Made by a program: the position numbers and the translations under genes. From Larimichthys crocea (taxonomy: Eukaryota; Chordata; Actinopteri; Sciaenidae), in NCBI RefSeq assembly GCF_000972845.2, contig NC_040016.1, positions 9,568,701-9,632,700 on the forward strand: 64,000 nucleotides of DNA, written 5' to 3'. The notes beneath the pieces were generated by a model, which worked only from the letters and a program-made list of their open reading frames with translations, was not told the DNA's origin and searched no databases. How positions within the stretch are numbered: position 1 is the first letter of the stretch; each line of letters begins with the position of its first letter. Positions 12,234-27,200 of this stretch are shown in pieces.

Positions 12234-15200
12234 CTGTGAAAGGACATTTTGTGAATGGAAGATAATAGAAATTAAAGACTGACATTGAGCTTCATGTCTA
12301 GCACATTACAGTACCACATTATTAAGAACACCCTGCACTGACACATAAGCTCATCTGAACAGGTGCAGTCTGTCCTATCTTACTTGTCACACTGCTGTGC
12401 ACATTTACTGCACACCAGCTGCTTGGCACACGATCAATACGGAAAAAAAAATAATTTAACTAATACTTCTTCTCTCCTGTCCAGGGTCAAATACCCCTGT
12501 ACCACAAAGAGGAGTACTAACAAAAATAAAAACTACTTCAACAACTGCACCATTAATTTACAATATCCAGATAAATGTTAATAATCCATCCAGTTTTAAA
12601 GCATGCTTTCCACTGTCTGTGTGTTGGCAACCGCTCTGCTAAATGACGCTGAAGAACTCCATTTATTTATTTATTTGTTTGTTATCAACAAATTATTAAA
12701 TTTTTGTTGCTGTTTTTATTTTATGAAACCTTGCGAGTTGTATGCACTTTGTATGTACCGTAATATAAAAGCAATACGCCATGCGAAGCTGTGGTATATT
12801 TTAGATTTTAGAACAGCTAATGAGGTTTTAGTGAACACTGCTTTTCTAAAATCACTTCATACACCACGGCCTCTCGCGGGTTTATTCATTATTTATGGTC
12901 TGGAATCTGCCAACATGATTATTTTAACAATTACCATTTCTGTGGGTAAAGTCTCTCAAGGAAAATCAAACATATCAACAGAGAAGTTGAAATGAATGTG
13001 TATTTAGCAGGATTGCCTGTATGTAACCAACAGCTCATGAAGCCAATTAACACCAAAAACACAGGGGAGATGCTATAGATGATGATAAATTCTGCAATCA
13101 ACTAACAGGAAACGGAGGAATCTACACAACCAAGTGCATTCATGCTTGGTTATCACGCTGCTGATGTGACAGACTAATTATTTTGACTTAACCAACTGGC
13201 TCCTTGACATCAGTCTAGAAAATACATTACAGTAAGTAATCTGGTAAAAATCACTTAGATGGAACTTGGAAAAGGAAAAAACTAAGTTTATGCTAAAACA
13301 AACGTCCTACATTACTGTTTGTCCATCCAGCAAAACCGTTCTTAACCAGAATACGACATTCTTCTTTATAGATGGCAAAAGTCAACGGTTTCAGTCAGCT
13401 AAACTTGTGTAGACACACTTTCACGATTTTGACTTCTATGCTCACACTGTGTGGATCGCTGAATGTAAACACGGAACAAGACAATCGTCTCCTCGGGTAT
13501 GTTGACAATGATGAGAAAGTCAGAAGAAAATGAAAACCATGGAGTCACAGACCACAGTATAGTCACTCAGAATATGTAAAATAAAAACACACTCAATGCT
13601 TCTCATACAGGTTTAGTGACAGTACAGTATGACGAAGTAAAACAGTAAAAATACTGCTGTAATTCTTAACATGTATGAGAGATGAATGCAATGAAATCTA
13701 CCTGAAGTAAACAAGTGTTTACGCTTTGTTGTTTCTACATTACGTTAAATCTACAGTTTGAGGATTATGCATATTATAGCATTTTATTGATTTTTCTGAG
13801 ATTACTTTATTATTAATATTTCGATTCAGTTGGTGTAACAAGAAAATAGACTATTACAATTCTTAATTTTTATTCTGAAGGAAACCTCGCTGTCGCTGTG
13901 AGGGAAACACATCTGGACTGAGCACTGAATGTCAGTTTTCCCCTTATGGATTACCTTCTGCCACATCAATATGTCTTGCAACCACGCGAGCCCCCGGAGG
14001 GCACCACAGCTCAGCATGCAGTGTTAAGTTACAGCACCATTACTGAATCACCCCTGACGAACTGAGATCGCCTCCATAAGAAATGGTCAGATAACATGGC
14101 TTCGAAGTCAAAGGGGAGCCGTAAAACCACACATGGAACCACTTAGGAGTGTCACATGATGGGCTCTCTTCAGATGATCTGAACACTCCAGCCAATGACA
14201 AAGTCTAATGCCTCTTTATCTGGACTGGAAAAACAAAATTCCAGCACAGGAATTTGGGTCAGATGTCCACATGTGGGCAATAGAGGGATGTGGAGACATC
14301 TAAGTGTAGTGGATAACTGATAAGCTGGTCTCTGTGCAAAGCGTAGATCAGACACCGAAGCAGTCGACAGTGAAACTTGTCGTTACGGCCGGAGAGACAA
14401 ATGCTGGAGGATGGAGATGAAGCTTTGTCAAAATAAAATAAAAATGTCTTTTCACACTTGTTACAAGCGCAGATTTGGCTTGCGTCCATTGAGTTGATGT
14501 GGAAGGCCCAACACTACTAGTGTACTACGACTACATACAGCAAAGTGCTGTGCGGACGGATGGATAGAGATTTAATTATCAACAAAAAGCACATGGTGAA
14601 ATCACATTCAGATACATTGCGCTTCTGTGAGTGGTGTGTACACGTTATGTCCTTGGAACAGACTAATGAAAAAATAAAACAAAACATGGACTGCAGGACG
14701 TCATCTGCAAATCTGCAAATTAACCCCGGTCCATAATAAAAAAAGAAGTGAAGGAGACATGCTGTCTGAACAGCTTAGGAATGCTAAAATGCATTTATAA
14801 TGATTGACTTTAGTTTGTCCTACCAATGACAAGACCGTACAAGGCCACACCACCAGGAGACAAGGAGAGGAGAGAAGATGCTGTGTACGCATTGCAGCAC
14901 CACCTTCTGTATCTCAAAAGCTCTCAGTGCATAGTTTGCAAGTAAATGAGTACTGGGTCAGCAAAGTTGTTGCTGTGAGTTCTCTAGGGTGAAGAGCTGT
15001 GTGTGGTTGTCTTATTGCGCTGTCAAAATCGTTCGACGGAGGATGACAGCAGTAATAGCTCGGTAACAAAATGATAAAGAAAAACTGGAGGATAAAAACA
15101 GAACTCAGAGAGTCTTCCAAAAACACTATAGATTTCACTGTTCAGCCCACTTGACACAGCCCTAATTGGTATGAAATATGACCACAGCTTTCCCTGCATA

Positions 15201-18200
15201 ATTACCTTTATTGCTGACATAGCTCAATTTAAAGGATAAAAATCATCTTTCCCCGGATGTTGTTTTAATCACCGGGAACTCAGAGACGCCAACTACAAGA
15301 CAAACTGTTCAAGATGGTTTGTTGACAACAGTAACGTGAGGAAAACAAGGGAATTTCCTGAACAAGCTCAAGGAGAAACATTGCTATATGGTCACAGAGG
15401 ACAACCTGTCTAAACTTCAGCTGTGAGTGAAGAGCAACATCTAGAAAAAAAAGGGAGGTTCGAGGACATACACTACCGCAGACCTCTTGTTTTATTGTGA
15501 CAATAGGTGCATCTCAACAAAAGAACAGGGTTCTAGCTGGTATAACACGCTGCACAATACACTAATATGTGTATACATATATATTAGGGATGGAACAGTT
15601 CAGAAAAAATCCAAACCTTTGGGTTGCTAGTCACAGGTTGAGACATGTTTGTATTTTTAATTTAAAAAAGTGTCATGTGCAGCAGTCTGTTAGTCTTGGA
15701 AAAGGCATATGGATAGGACAGAGCACAATTAGGAGGGCGGGTTGACATTGTCTTGGTGTGCCGTATGGTATAAACACTGCATCGTGTGTCTTGTGCTAGC
15801 TGTGACACTTCTAACATGATGACTCATTTGCAGAGACGTAACCTCTGTGTCTGTTCACAGTGTAAGGAGGAGAGAGTCGGGTAGGAAAAAGGAAGTCTTT
15901 TTTTTTTCCCCCCACAGCATTTTAAACAGCCTATCCATGCTGGGACTACAGATTGGGTGCTTTGCACACACTGTTAACCTTGCAGCCAAGAATGTAGTCT
16001 CAACAAACTAGGTATCCAACCCCATGGGGAGGGTTAGGAAGGTGGTAACATTTTTCCATCAGCACATCAGCTGCCCATGGCCTGAAAACCTGGCCGATGC
16101 TGGAATTGCCTGTCCGCAAACTAAAACATGTCACAACTCGTTGGAAAACACCATATATGACATGCTGGAGCGTTACGTGGAACATCGGGCTGCCATCTAT
16201 TCGACCCTGATGGGCGTGAATGTCACGGAGAATGTAAAGAACATCAGCATCTCGTCTGACAGTGAGGCAAAACCGGCAGAGGAGCTCGTTAAGACTCTCA
16301 AACCTCTGAAGACTGCGATGACCCTCGTGAGCACAGAGACATCCCACTTGTGCCATTGATCATCCCTCTGATAAATACGATACTGAAATCCACGACAACA
16401 AGAGTTGAGGACAGCTTCAGCATCAAAGATGACAAGGCAGCCATCTCACTGGAAGGCAAATACACAAACCCTGATTGTCAGGACTATCTGCACAGAGCCA
16501 CAGACCTGAACGCAAGGTTCAAGTCCCTATCTTACCCGGAGGGAGCCTGTCGTCATAAATATTCAGTGATCTCACCAAAGAGAGTACAGAAATGAAAGAT
16601 ATTGTTTTATATTGATTTTATTCGCTCTCTTTTTTCACTGATTAGAGACTGGATGAAAACTAGCAAACACATATACTATCTGTCATGTTTGCAGGGTCAA
16701 CTCAGTGAAGCCCAAGGCTCAGTTCATCCTCAGCTGAACACGAGGAATCAGAGACATCGTGTGCAAGCATTCAGGAGGAAATCGCCTCACACAGGGACAA
16801 CGGGCTGGATGCAGATTTACTTGCATGGAGGAAGGACTTTTAGACTAAGTACCCTGAAGTTGCCAAGTTGGCTCGGCATTGCGGATACATCACATCTAAG
16901 TAATCTTGCTCTTGCAAGATTTACCTTTTAAGACAGGGCGCATTATGTGTGTTTGGTTTAATGCTGTAATACTTTATATTGATGGATTTTGAAAAAAAGA
17001 AAATAAATACATTGAAACAACAAATTCATATAAGTCGACACACACATAAATGAAACGCGTTTTCTCTGTCTCTCCCCTTGCTACGCCAAAAACATACCAC
17101 ACCAGACAAATGTGAAAGAGAAAAACATTGTTTCTTATGATTACTGTCTGAGAAAATTCACAATTATAATGCATCAATCTATTTCACAACACTACAGATG
17201 TATAAAAAGCACATGAGCATATTTTTGTTTGTTTGCTGTTTTTTGTAAAAATAAAAGGAGGACATCTCTTAAGTGTGTGTTATGCCCTTGAGGGGATTAG
17301 GTGAGTGCCCAGCCTTTTCCTCTACACTACACTTTAGCATATATTAATGGTCCGAGAGCTGATGCTTGTTGAAATAAATTACAAGAAATTATAGCTATTG
17401 TTTTTTTTGTGTAATGCGTGGGCTTCAAGAAGCTTTAAGTGGTACAAGAGTTATCCGAGTGGTCGGGTAGTATGGTGGTGTTATGTCTAATATGCATGTC
17501 TAGTGTTTATCGACTTGCATCAAAAGGAGTCAGCAGCGCTGACAGCAAGTGTGTGTCGACTTCCCACCTATGTACGAGCATGCATTTCCTTGAAATGTAA
17601 ACAGACCGTAAAGTGATTCTAGCATAAAAAAAAAACTAAAATGTCATTACTTTTCTTGACAACAGGAATGAATCACTTACTCAAAGGTAACGGCGGGCTC
17701 TGGACCGAAGATGTCTGAAACAGAGCTGTAATAGGAGAAGAGAGAAAGGGAGAACATATTATTTACAAAGCTTCACAGATACACGGTGTTTTCTGTTTAA
17801 AAAAAAAAAAACAGTTTGTAACTGCCCTGAACACAAAAGTCCTTTCTAGACTGTGATGCTCTGTGATCTATGATTGGTTCCTATGGTTTTAGACTCACGT
17901 GAGCAGGTGTTTTTTTTATTGTACCACACATCCTAAAAACCCAGTTGTGAGTGGAAAAGTCACCCCATTGACAAGATTAACATATTGCAGAAAAATATCA
18001 TGGCCCAGGATGTTCCTCAAGTCAGATTTAGATATCTCATTGTTCCCGCTACTAAGAAGTGATAGCTGCATGAGGATGCCTCAGGCAAACACTTTAGAAG
18101 AAGTCATGCTACATATATAAAAGAGAATAAGAAGTCTTTTTTCCCCCTTGTGCTGTCAGTCTGTGAGATTTGGAGCTCACCATCAGTGTAGTTCTCTAAA

Positions 18201-21200
18201 ACATTGCAAGATTTTCCCATTGCATGCCTTATATGAAATCAAAACATTAAAAACCACTCTGGAGTCTGCAAATGTGTATTTTTATGATCAAGAGAATGAG
18301 GTTCATCGCCCCTAATGTAAAGTATGATGGTTGTAGGGACAGGTGAACTGTGATCTTAGATTTTAGTGATGAATTATTCTCCATTAAGACGATGTGCTTT
18401 AGCATTTTGCTAAATCAACAGTGGAATGGATTCGGCAAAAATGCAGCTTGAATTTTTGTCGAAAGTCCGTAAAAAAAATAAATAACAAATGATCTAAAAA
18501 CACGTATTTTAGGGAGGACTCAACGCAAAAACACTAAATTGGCTAAATGGATGTAAACAAGTGAGAAGCAACTCCGTTGTTGACTTTTTGTGGTCTTGAG
18601 CCGAACACGTGATTTTTTCCAAAGTAATTGTGAATTAACAGTAAATGTACAGTATTTTTGTTACTGATAAAAGATTTGTTCCCCACAAAAACAGCATGTA
18701 GCTTTGGACAAACAGCTACAGTCTTTTAAATTACCAGGTCTCACAATTTATCCTTATGCCTCGAGTACGCCGATGCATACATGCTGTGCTGAATCAATTC
18801 GGTGTCTACCGTAAAGCTGCTTTCATTCTCATGTGCGCTGATGCAGTCAAATTAAAAAGGGGATGCTTCTTCTTCTTGTTTTTCGCCACATTTTTCCCCC
18901 AGCTCATTTACACTGTTCAAGTTGTTAAAACTCATCTGGACCTCTGTGTACCAAACAAGTTAATAGTACAAAGACCAGGAGAGAAAATCATAATTTAACA
19001 TGACCTTTCATCCTTCACCTATCAAAGATAATGTAATATTCAATCTTCATGCAGATTAACCCAAGCAAGACATCAACAACACATTTAATTTTAAACAAAA
19101 GGCTATTTAGTATCAGTAAAATCCAGATTTGTTCTGGTGTTCACCACCTCATAATTACTCTCAACTCTGCTTAGTGGCTGTCAGAACTGCTTAAGCTTTT
19201 CCCCGTAAGAGCTACACATAGTATGAGCACCAAACCAATGAGGTGTTAAATGATACAATAATATCATGCTATTATAGATATTATCATATTCAGTGAGGCT
19301 TAGCAGCTGGCAAAGCAGCACAACCACTTTCAAGATGTCCCCAGAACATACTCTGAGTCCTTCTATTAAAGCCACCATGCACAGGCACATCTAATACTCT
19401 TCATATTAAGTATGCAATATGCTGCATGTAGTCAGAAGAGACAGGAGCAGTTTCATGGCCTCAGTGTGCCGAGGACAACTACACCTCCTCCAGAGGTGTG
19501 CTGCTGCAACTTAATTTGCCTTGACCAACCTAAAAGTTTAGAAAAGGACAAGGAAAGAAAGTCTTTCAATGCTGCAGGGCGTGATTCTGCAACTGTCAGT
19601 GTTACCATCTATTTTACAAGTGAGCCACGTTTGGTTCTTTTAACAAGCACTCAGAACAAGCTACAGGTACATAAATTAGGTTGAACAAAAAAAAGGCAGA
19701 AATGATCTGGATTATGAGTGGCAACCCCTGTTCAGACTCCTTCTTCACAAATGAAGGGTTGTCTGGCTCCTGTGGCGCTCTGCTGACAGCACAGACAACA
19801 GGCTATCAATATTAGTTTTAATGGTGCGACAGCAGAGCCTGTCTGGTTCCTGTGTCCCAGATGTAGAGTTTGGCTGCATCTCCTTATTTAGAGACAGAAC
19901 AATTACGCTCAACACTGTGATTAAACTCAGACTGCACATCCGCATGATTTCTAGGTGTCTTTCTAGTGTCATTGTGCATATGGCAGCGCATGAGCGACAG
20001 CGCGGCAGGTTCTAGACTTCACAGACAGAGTTTCAAAATGACAAACATTGATGGACGTCGAGGGCACCGAGACACACACTCCCTGCTGCAGGGATGACCG
20101 TAAGTAAAGTCAGGTGATACAACCTTCTGTGCTGCTGTCCACTGTTATTGACGCTGGCTGTCAGCACTGTCGGCAGGAGAGACACTGGGATTTTATGACC
20201 GAATGAGCAGGACGCAACTTTTACTTCTTCTGACACATGCTTCTCACATCACAGATGACAAAGAATGGCATGAGAAAATATGGGCTGATGTGGGAGTTTA
20301 GTGTGGAATGAATAGCTGAATCTTTTTATTAAAACAGCCAAATCTAATGTGACCAGGTGCAGCCTTGACAGCCTTTGTCAAAGGGAAAAAAAAATACCTG
20401 AACCACAACATAAGAGCGGCTAATGTGTGTCATCATCCTTGAACTTTTTTTATACGCTTTTTGCAACTGAATAAGAAATACATGACAAACTTCCAAGATT
20501 CTGCGAACACGTTCACCTGAAGAAAATCAAATAAAGAATCGGAAGTTATAAAGTATTCCTCTTTAGACAACACAGGAAGCTGTGTCTCTGTGCAGTATCA
20601 TGGTTCAATAAAGGTTAAGTGAATGTAGGAGGGGAATACAAAGGGTGGCGGAGGATGTTTTCCTGCAGAGAATCTACAAGGTTCAAACTGAAGTCCTCGG
20701 TATTGTACCGTGCATGATTCAGACTCTTTCCTGTTTTTAAATGAAAGATGTGTTGCCATCGCAAAGGTTTACACTGACTAAAAACAATATAGTGAATAGA
20801 TCTGATGGGAATGATGGAGAATGTAATGTTTGATGCCGTTTTATACTTAGAGGATTAGCTCAATTCGCAGGAGGTATAATGTGAGACTTATTGCCAGACT
20901 AAGCAGCAGCCGATTTGTGTCTGAATGTAATTAACTCAGATTGGGTTACCACAATAATGAACATCACCATGATGGAGTTTATATGGAATGCTAATTAAAT
21001 ATTAAATTAATCACGTAATTATAACAATGCTGTCTTATGAATGCCACACAAGAGACTTGGAAATTAATGCTATCACATCCCTGAAATACTCACTAACGTC
21101 CTCGAGGATTTATGAATTAAGGGTTACAGGAAAAACAAATCACAGAGTTTCAAACCCATCTTGCATCATTATCACTGAAATTAATTTGAGTCATATTCAA

Positions 21201-24200
21201 ACTGTAGAAAAGTTGTCAAAGACAAGAATCTCGCTTTTCTTTCCAAGAAGCTTTGAGGGCGTCACCTACTATAAGTGAATCAGGATGTGTCCCCACTTAT
21301 CGAAAGGCTCACCTGCTGATAGACACGTCACTATAAGTCGGGCTGGGTGGCACTTCGATTCTCCTCACAGATTTCTCCTTGTCAGATTCTTCGTCTTCCA
21401 ACTTCATCACGAAGCAGCTTTGTGACTCTGCAACTTGATATGAAGGAAAGGAGAAAAATATACATCATCATGTCAGACACCAGAGATGAATCAAACGGTG
21501 AAGAAATTACCTGTCAGAAGGGGTATGCATAAAATATATGCGCCAGACATCCTAGTCTTCTGGACACCAGATTTTCACTAATTCTTAATGGTAGGTGTTG
21601 ACATAAGGTCGATATTAGACTGTTGGTACTGTCACAAATACCTAGCTTCTAACACTGTAGATAGTATCATGGTATTTTTGTGTCTTTTGAGTATTATGTA
21701 CAAAACACTATTATAATAATAACTAATTCAGTTCCTCATGCTTTAAATCTACAGTAACTGTTTTTTTTGGCCTCTTGGGGGCAGCAGAAACAAGATGCGA
21801 ACACAACATTGACATATCAAGGTGATGAGTTGCGTATCTACACATTCAGCTGTTATGTATTAAGATGATCATTCATTTGAGGTTGTGTTTCTGCCTGCCT
21901 ATTGAATGCAAGTCCTTTATTCGCTCTCTTTTAGCTCTGCATGTGGTCTCTATCAACTCCTGGTGGTAGTACCTGGCTCTTTAACTGCTAAATGTTCAAC
22001 TATGTTTACCAGCTAGACACTAATTTTGTCAATCTGCTGTTTGGTGCTTGGCAGGTAGAGCAGAGTGTGTTTTTAGAGCGTTTTTGTCTGAAAACTGCTG
22101 CCTGCTACAACCCGAAAAAAAATGTTATGAGAGCAATGAGGGTAAACCAAAACAGTGGAGTTGCAGCTGGACAGCTAAACAATGAGCTGGAACTCACTTT
22201 AAAGCTCCATAAAGCTTCGGAGAGCTGCAGATTCAGGTGATAAATCTCTGTAGGTTTCTTTTCTAACACTGTTTTTAAAACTGTCATATCATAATCATAA
22301 AAATTGGATTCTGGCCGCTTTAAGTCTTACAATTACAAAATATGTCGTTATCATTAGAGAGAAGTTCTTTAGTTTGAACTTGGAAGAAGTTAAGTAAGTA
22401 GAGCCAGAACAACTTCTGGTTTTCTTTTTGGAAAACATATAATCATAATTTATTTAATGGAGGCTAGAAACTAGTGCAGCAGCATTGTCACTTCCAAACC
22501 TCAATGCTCCTTAAACTGCATTCCCTCTGCTATGAACGGTTACATAGATTTAATTGGTCTTTAATTAGTTGCTGATACGTAGTAAGTATATATTATATAG
22601 TAGTATACAGCTCTTCATAGCTGATTAGGAGGCTGAAAACTTTGGCTATAAAAGCAAACTTTTGCAAGCACCATCAAAATCTTTGATATAAAGCATGCAA
22701 AATGCTGACTGTACTCATCAATAATGAGGTTTTTAGCTCTAACTTTCATTTGTTCTCACATTCAGCTGCTACAGTTTCACTGCCACAGATGCGCTGTGCT
22801 GAGGGCAACTACTTTGAATAAACTGCTGATACCTGAGGAGATGAGCACAGGTGTGCTGCAACAACTTCATTTTCTTTGACCAAGTTTTAAAAAAAGGAAA
22901 GTCTTTAAGATCACAACAATGTTACTAATTTTCAAGACTGAAAAGCACCGTTATAAATGACCAACTTAGAGTATAATCTCAAGACTGGAGGTGCTCTAGT
23001 GGTGTTTTTCCACCTTATGTTCCTTTTCCCCTTCTCTGCAGTTCCTCTTTAACATTTGGTAAATTGTTCTCTGCATTCCCACTAGTTCCCATAAGACGTA
23101 GAATGACACCGACATTGATTACAGCTATTGAAATATATTTATTCACCCTTGCCAGATGTGTGCGACAATCATGTTGTGAATTAGACAAGCATGAACATCA
23201 AACTGAGTATTGACACCCCGTCAAGCTGCATCACACGGCTTATTTAGCATACTGTTAGAAAAGCAAACCTGCCACGCAGCATTTAAATTGCGATATTTCT
23301 GAGTATTGAGAAAAGGGATTCTGTGAGGACACAGGGTGCACTCGCCGAGGCAGGTTACCATGGGGATCAGAGCGACTTAAAAGTCTCCTGTGGCTAGCGT
23401 ACATTTTATTCCTTGAGAAAGTTAATGAGTGCTGTAGTACCTGCACAGTGCGTTTTTGGTGCATCCTTTCCTTCCACTATAACGTCCTGTTTGATACGAG
23501 TCGGTCTGCTGGTCTCTAGGCGACCTCGAACCTGGGCGATCAGGCGGGAAAAGTCACTGCTGTGCTGCTTCCCTGCAGGCAAAATAGTATATATGGTGGA
23601 ATAGGTTAATAAGGACTGAATTTTTCATGGTCTGTAGTATCTGAGGTATGGACTAGTCATCAGTAAGCTTAATGCAATACATCTCATCATTCAAGGTTAG
23701 GGCTACACAGCTGCTAATCATGTTAAGTCGACTTGATGTATGTAGTGGGTGGAAAACAGGTAACAAGTAGGGCTCACTATGCGGTGCATCCAAACTGGAC
23801 GTATACTAGGCTACTGTACGGCACGTTGTTTGGGAAAACATAATAAACAATGAACGTGGGCTCATTTTTCTTTGTGTGAAAACTATATCTGTAACACGTC
23901 AGGCCAGTCAGATTAGTATTTCAATTCACAAATGACAAGGTCTAACCTTGAAATGTTGTATAGATTAGGGGAAAATACAGGGATTTATTCAACAGATCCA
24001 AGCTCCAAGATGAGATCCCTTTCACTACTGTGGTGGAGGGCCAAACAGTCTTTGCAAACAATTGCAAACAATGTGAAATGTTTTGTCAGTGAAATTAAAA
24101 AGGATTTAACCACTTGAAAGCGTATCGGCAACACTGTGATGTTCCTAGAGACAAAGATCTGAGAACAAGGAGAGACTTGATAGAGAAAGTAAGAACTCTT

Positions 24201-27200
24201 TGTGCTGAATACTGCAATTAACATTAGTCTGATCTAAATATCACACTGGCACTTAATAGTGTGATTAGTTCAGGACCATTGTTTCACAAAATAGTTTTAA
24301 AATGATGTACTAAATAAGATTTTCTGTACATTCTAACCAATCTGAAGTTTATAAAAAAAATGCAAATTGCAAGTTAGACACAGACAAAAATTCAAGACAT
24401 GCTGATAGATCTATGGACAGTTTTTTTTTTTTTTTTTAGACCATGACTGACAACAGCAGAATTTAATATATAAACAATGAAGTTTCATTTCACTTGGAGG
24501 CCTAAATGTTTGTTTATTTGCGTCCTTATTAGTTGCTCCCTTTGTAACAGCAAACAGTACTGTGGTCTTTATGTGTTTAAATTAGATGTTTCCATCAAAG
24601 CTGCTACAGGCTATGAGTTTTACTTTTTCAAAAAGAAATCCAAAAAGGGTTTTATTCTTAACTGCACAGACTTTACAATGCACTCCATCACTGTGAGATG
24701 CATATCAGCCAGGTTACTTTTTTTTTTTAACTTTAACTGAATCTTGAAAACCACTTACAATGAATATCAATGAATGTACCCAAACTGTCTTAATTACTCT
24801 GTTAAATACAGTCCACACAAAAAACAATGACACATCGCCTCAGGTGTCTAAAAAGATTGTTTTGAAAAATGGATTGAGGTTTTTACCTTGCAGCCGTTTG
24901 TCAATTATTGGAGCAGGAAAGTCCAAATTTAAGAAAGGTAAAGGTGAGGCTGAGGCGAGTGCCAGCTGCTGACTTTGATGGACAGGAGCACACTTGTCAA
25001 TCAAGTACACACTACTGAGACCTCCTAAATTCTTCTAAAGTTTAATTTCCATTCACTACATATTCACATTTCTGCTTCGGTGGATGCAAGAGCAGCTCGT
25101 GTGTACACAACTGTGGTGAGTAAAGCAGGTCAAGTAGCTCTGCAATGCAAATGATGGACAGTTTGGATACAATATTTAACATTCACGTCTAAAAATGTGG
25201 TTTGTATGTCTGGGTTGAACTGAGTTAACATTCCTTCTGGATTGGGTAAAGTATTACAGTGGCCGCTGAGGATGTAACTGCAGTCACAACACATTTCTTT
25301 TCCAATGACCACAGTTAGGAAGCACATCTCTAGAGGCTTGTCTCACAAGGCAGTCTTCAGCTTTTTACACGTGAGTTATTCTGGGTTATGAGGATGTTTT
25401 CTGAATAATAAGCGACTGATTGAGTTAACACTAAAAGAACATAATGTCACATAAAGAAAAAGCTGCGAGCGCCCGGTACGTTTGGTTTGTGTGTGCCGGT
25501 GCGTATGATGCTTTCAACCTTCCTGTCTGCTCATTCACAATTCCCCATGCTGGCAGTGTGAGTCATCCACATCCTTCTCTGATAAATCAAGAGGTTATCG
25601 CAGGAGTCCAGCTATTTATAGAACATACCTCCTATGAGTCACATCCATTTTTCAACCGCTTTCAAAGTTAGCTCCGCAGAGTTATTTCCAACAAGCTTTT
25701 CATCACGTTCGATCGTGACAACATGACTTTGGATAATGTTCTCTAACGCTGGTGCTCCCACTTGACCACTGCCCCGAGTATGAAAGCACAGACTGGTGTA
25801 GATTTCGATGCATCTGTCTTAAAGTTAAATGGTAAATGGACTGTACTGATATAGCAACTTTGTTATCTTCCGACCACTCAAAGCACTTTTACAGTACATA
25901 TCTCATTTGCTCATTCATCCATGCAAGGTGCCAACTGCTCATCAGTTTTAGGAGTTGACCATTCATATGCATTTACACTGCAATTTGGGGTTCAGTATCT
26001 TGCCCAAGAGTACTTGCAGACTGGAGGAGCCAGGGATCGAACCCGCCGATCATCGGATTAGTGGACGATCCGTTCTACCTCCTGAGCCACAGTTATTATC
26101 TATGAGCTCACAGCAAATAGTAAAAAAACAAAAGTCTTAGACAGACACTTAAATTGTCAAGAAACCCTACAAGTCAAAATAATGGTATCTGTATTATTTA
26201 CACTGAGGCAAAAACCTAAATCGCTTCATCAGTCTCACATTTTCATTCCACCCCTTGCTGCTAAATTACTCACTAAAAACACAGCACTTCTTTCTTTCTG
26301 CTTCTGGTAATGTGTTTTGGAAGGTATATGAGACTTCTAATGGAAGGCTTGTAGACTCAATGAAGTAAGATCGAGATTAGAGCTGGGTAAAACATTGAAT
26401 ATGCAAGATCAGAATGATTTTGAGATACAAAAGTATGCAATACTGCGAATATTGCCTCTTCAGTTTCCACAGGGGCAGTCTCCACTTCTCTGCTGCATTA
26501 ACCCTGCAACAATTACTCAACTATGGCAAAAATAATGTCTTGCAGCTTATGTGATGGATTAACTCTCAAGCAAGATTCGGGTCTCTGCTAGTAGATTTTC
26601 CTACTGAACTAGCAGCCAAAGAGTGGAAAAAATAAAGCACACAGGGTGCCATTAAAACGGCCAAAATATATCTAATCTTTAGACGCTGTTGGAGACCTCT
26701 ACTTCTGAGACAACATTTCTAAAACCTTTGTAGCCCACGCTTGTGTCCTGCATTGTTCGGGGAGCAATAAATAACAAATTAAAAAAAAAATGTCATTTGA
26801 TAGTTTGAGGTAGGTTCAAGGAGGATTTCCCGCAGTATGTGGGCTGCTGCCTCGGTGAATAGTCTTGTCTAAAGAATGTCAGAAGAAATGAATACACTCA
26901 TGTAATAAAACATAAAGCTTCAGGCAAAGAGAACAGTTAATATTGCATCTCTGTTAGAAAAATTTCTTGAGGGAAACTGATCAAATCTGCCCTCTGTTCC
27001 TGTTCTCCTCTCATGCGAGCAAGGCAAACTTTATCTGTACAGCTCCCAGAGCACCACATAAGACAAAGAATAAATTAAAAAGGCAATTAAAGCGAAAATG
27101 AAGTGCAATAAGATGAAATTGAATTAAATTAAATAAAAAGGTCAAAGGCAAAGGAATATGTAACATAAGGAAATAGTTGTAATAGGTAGTCGAAGTTGTG

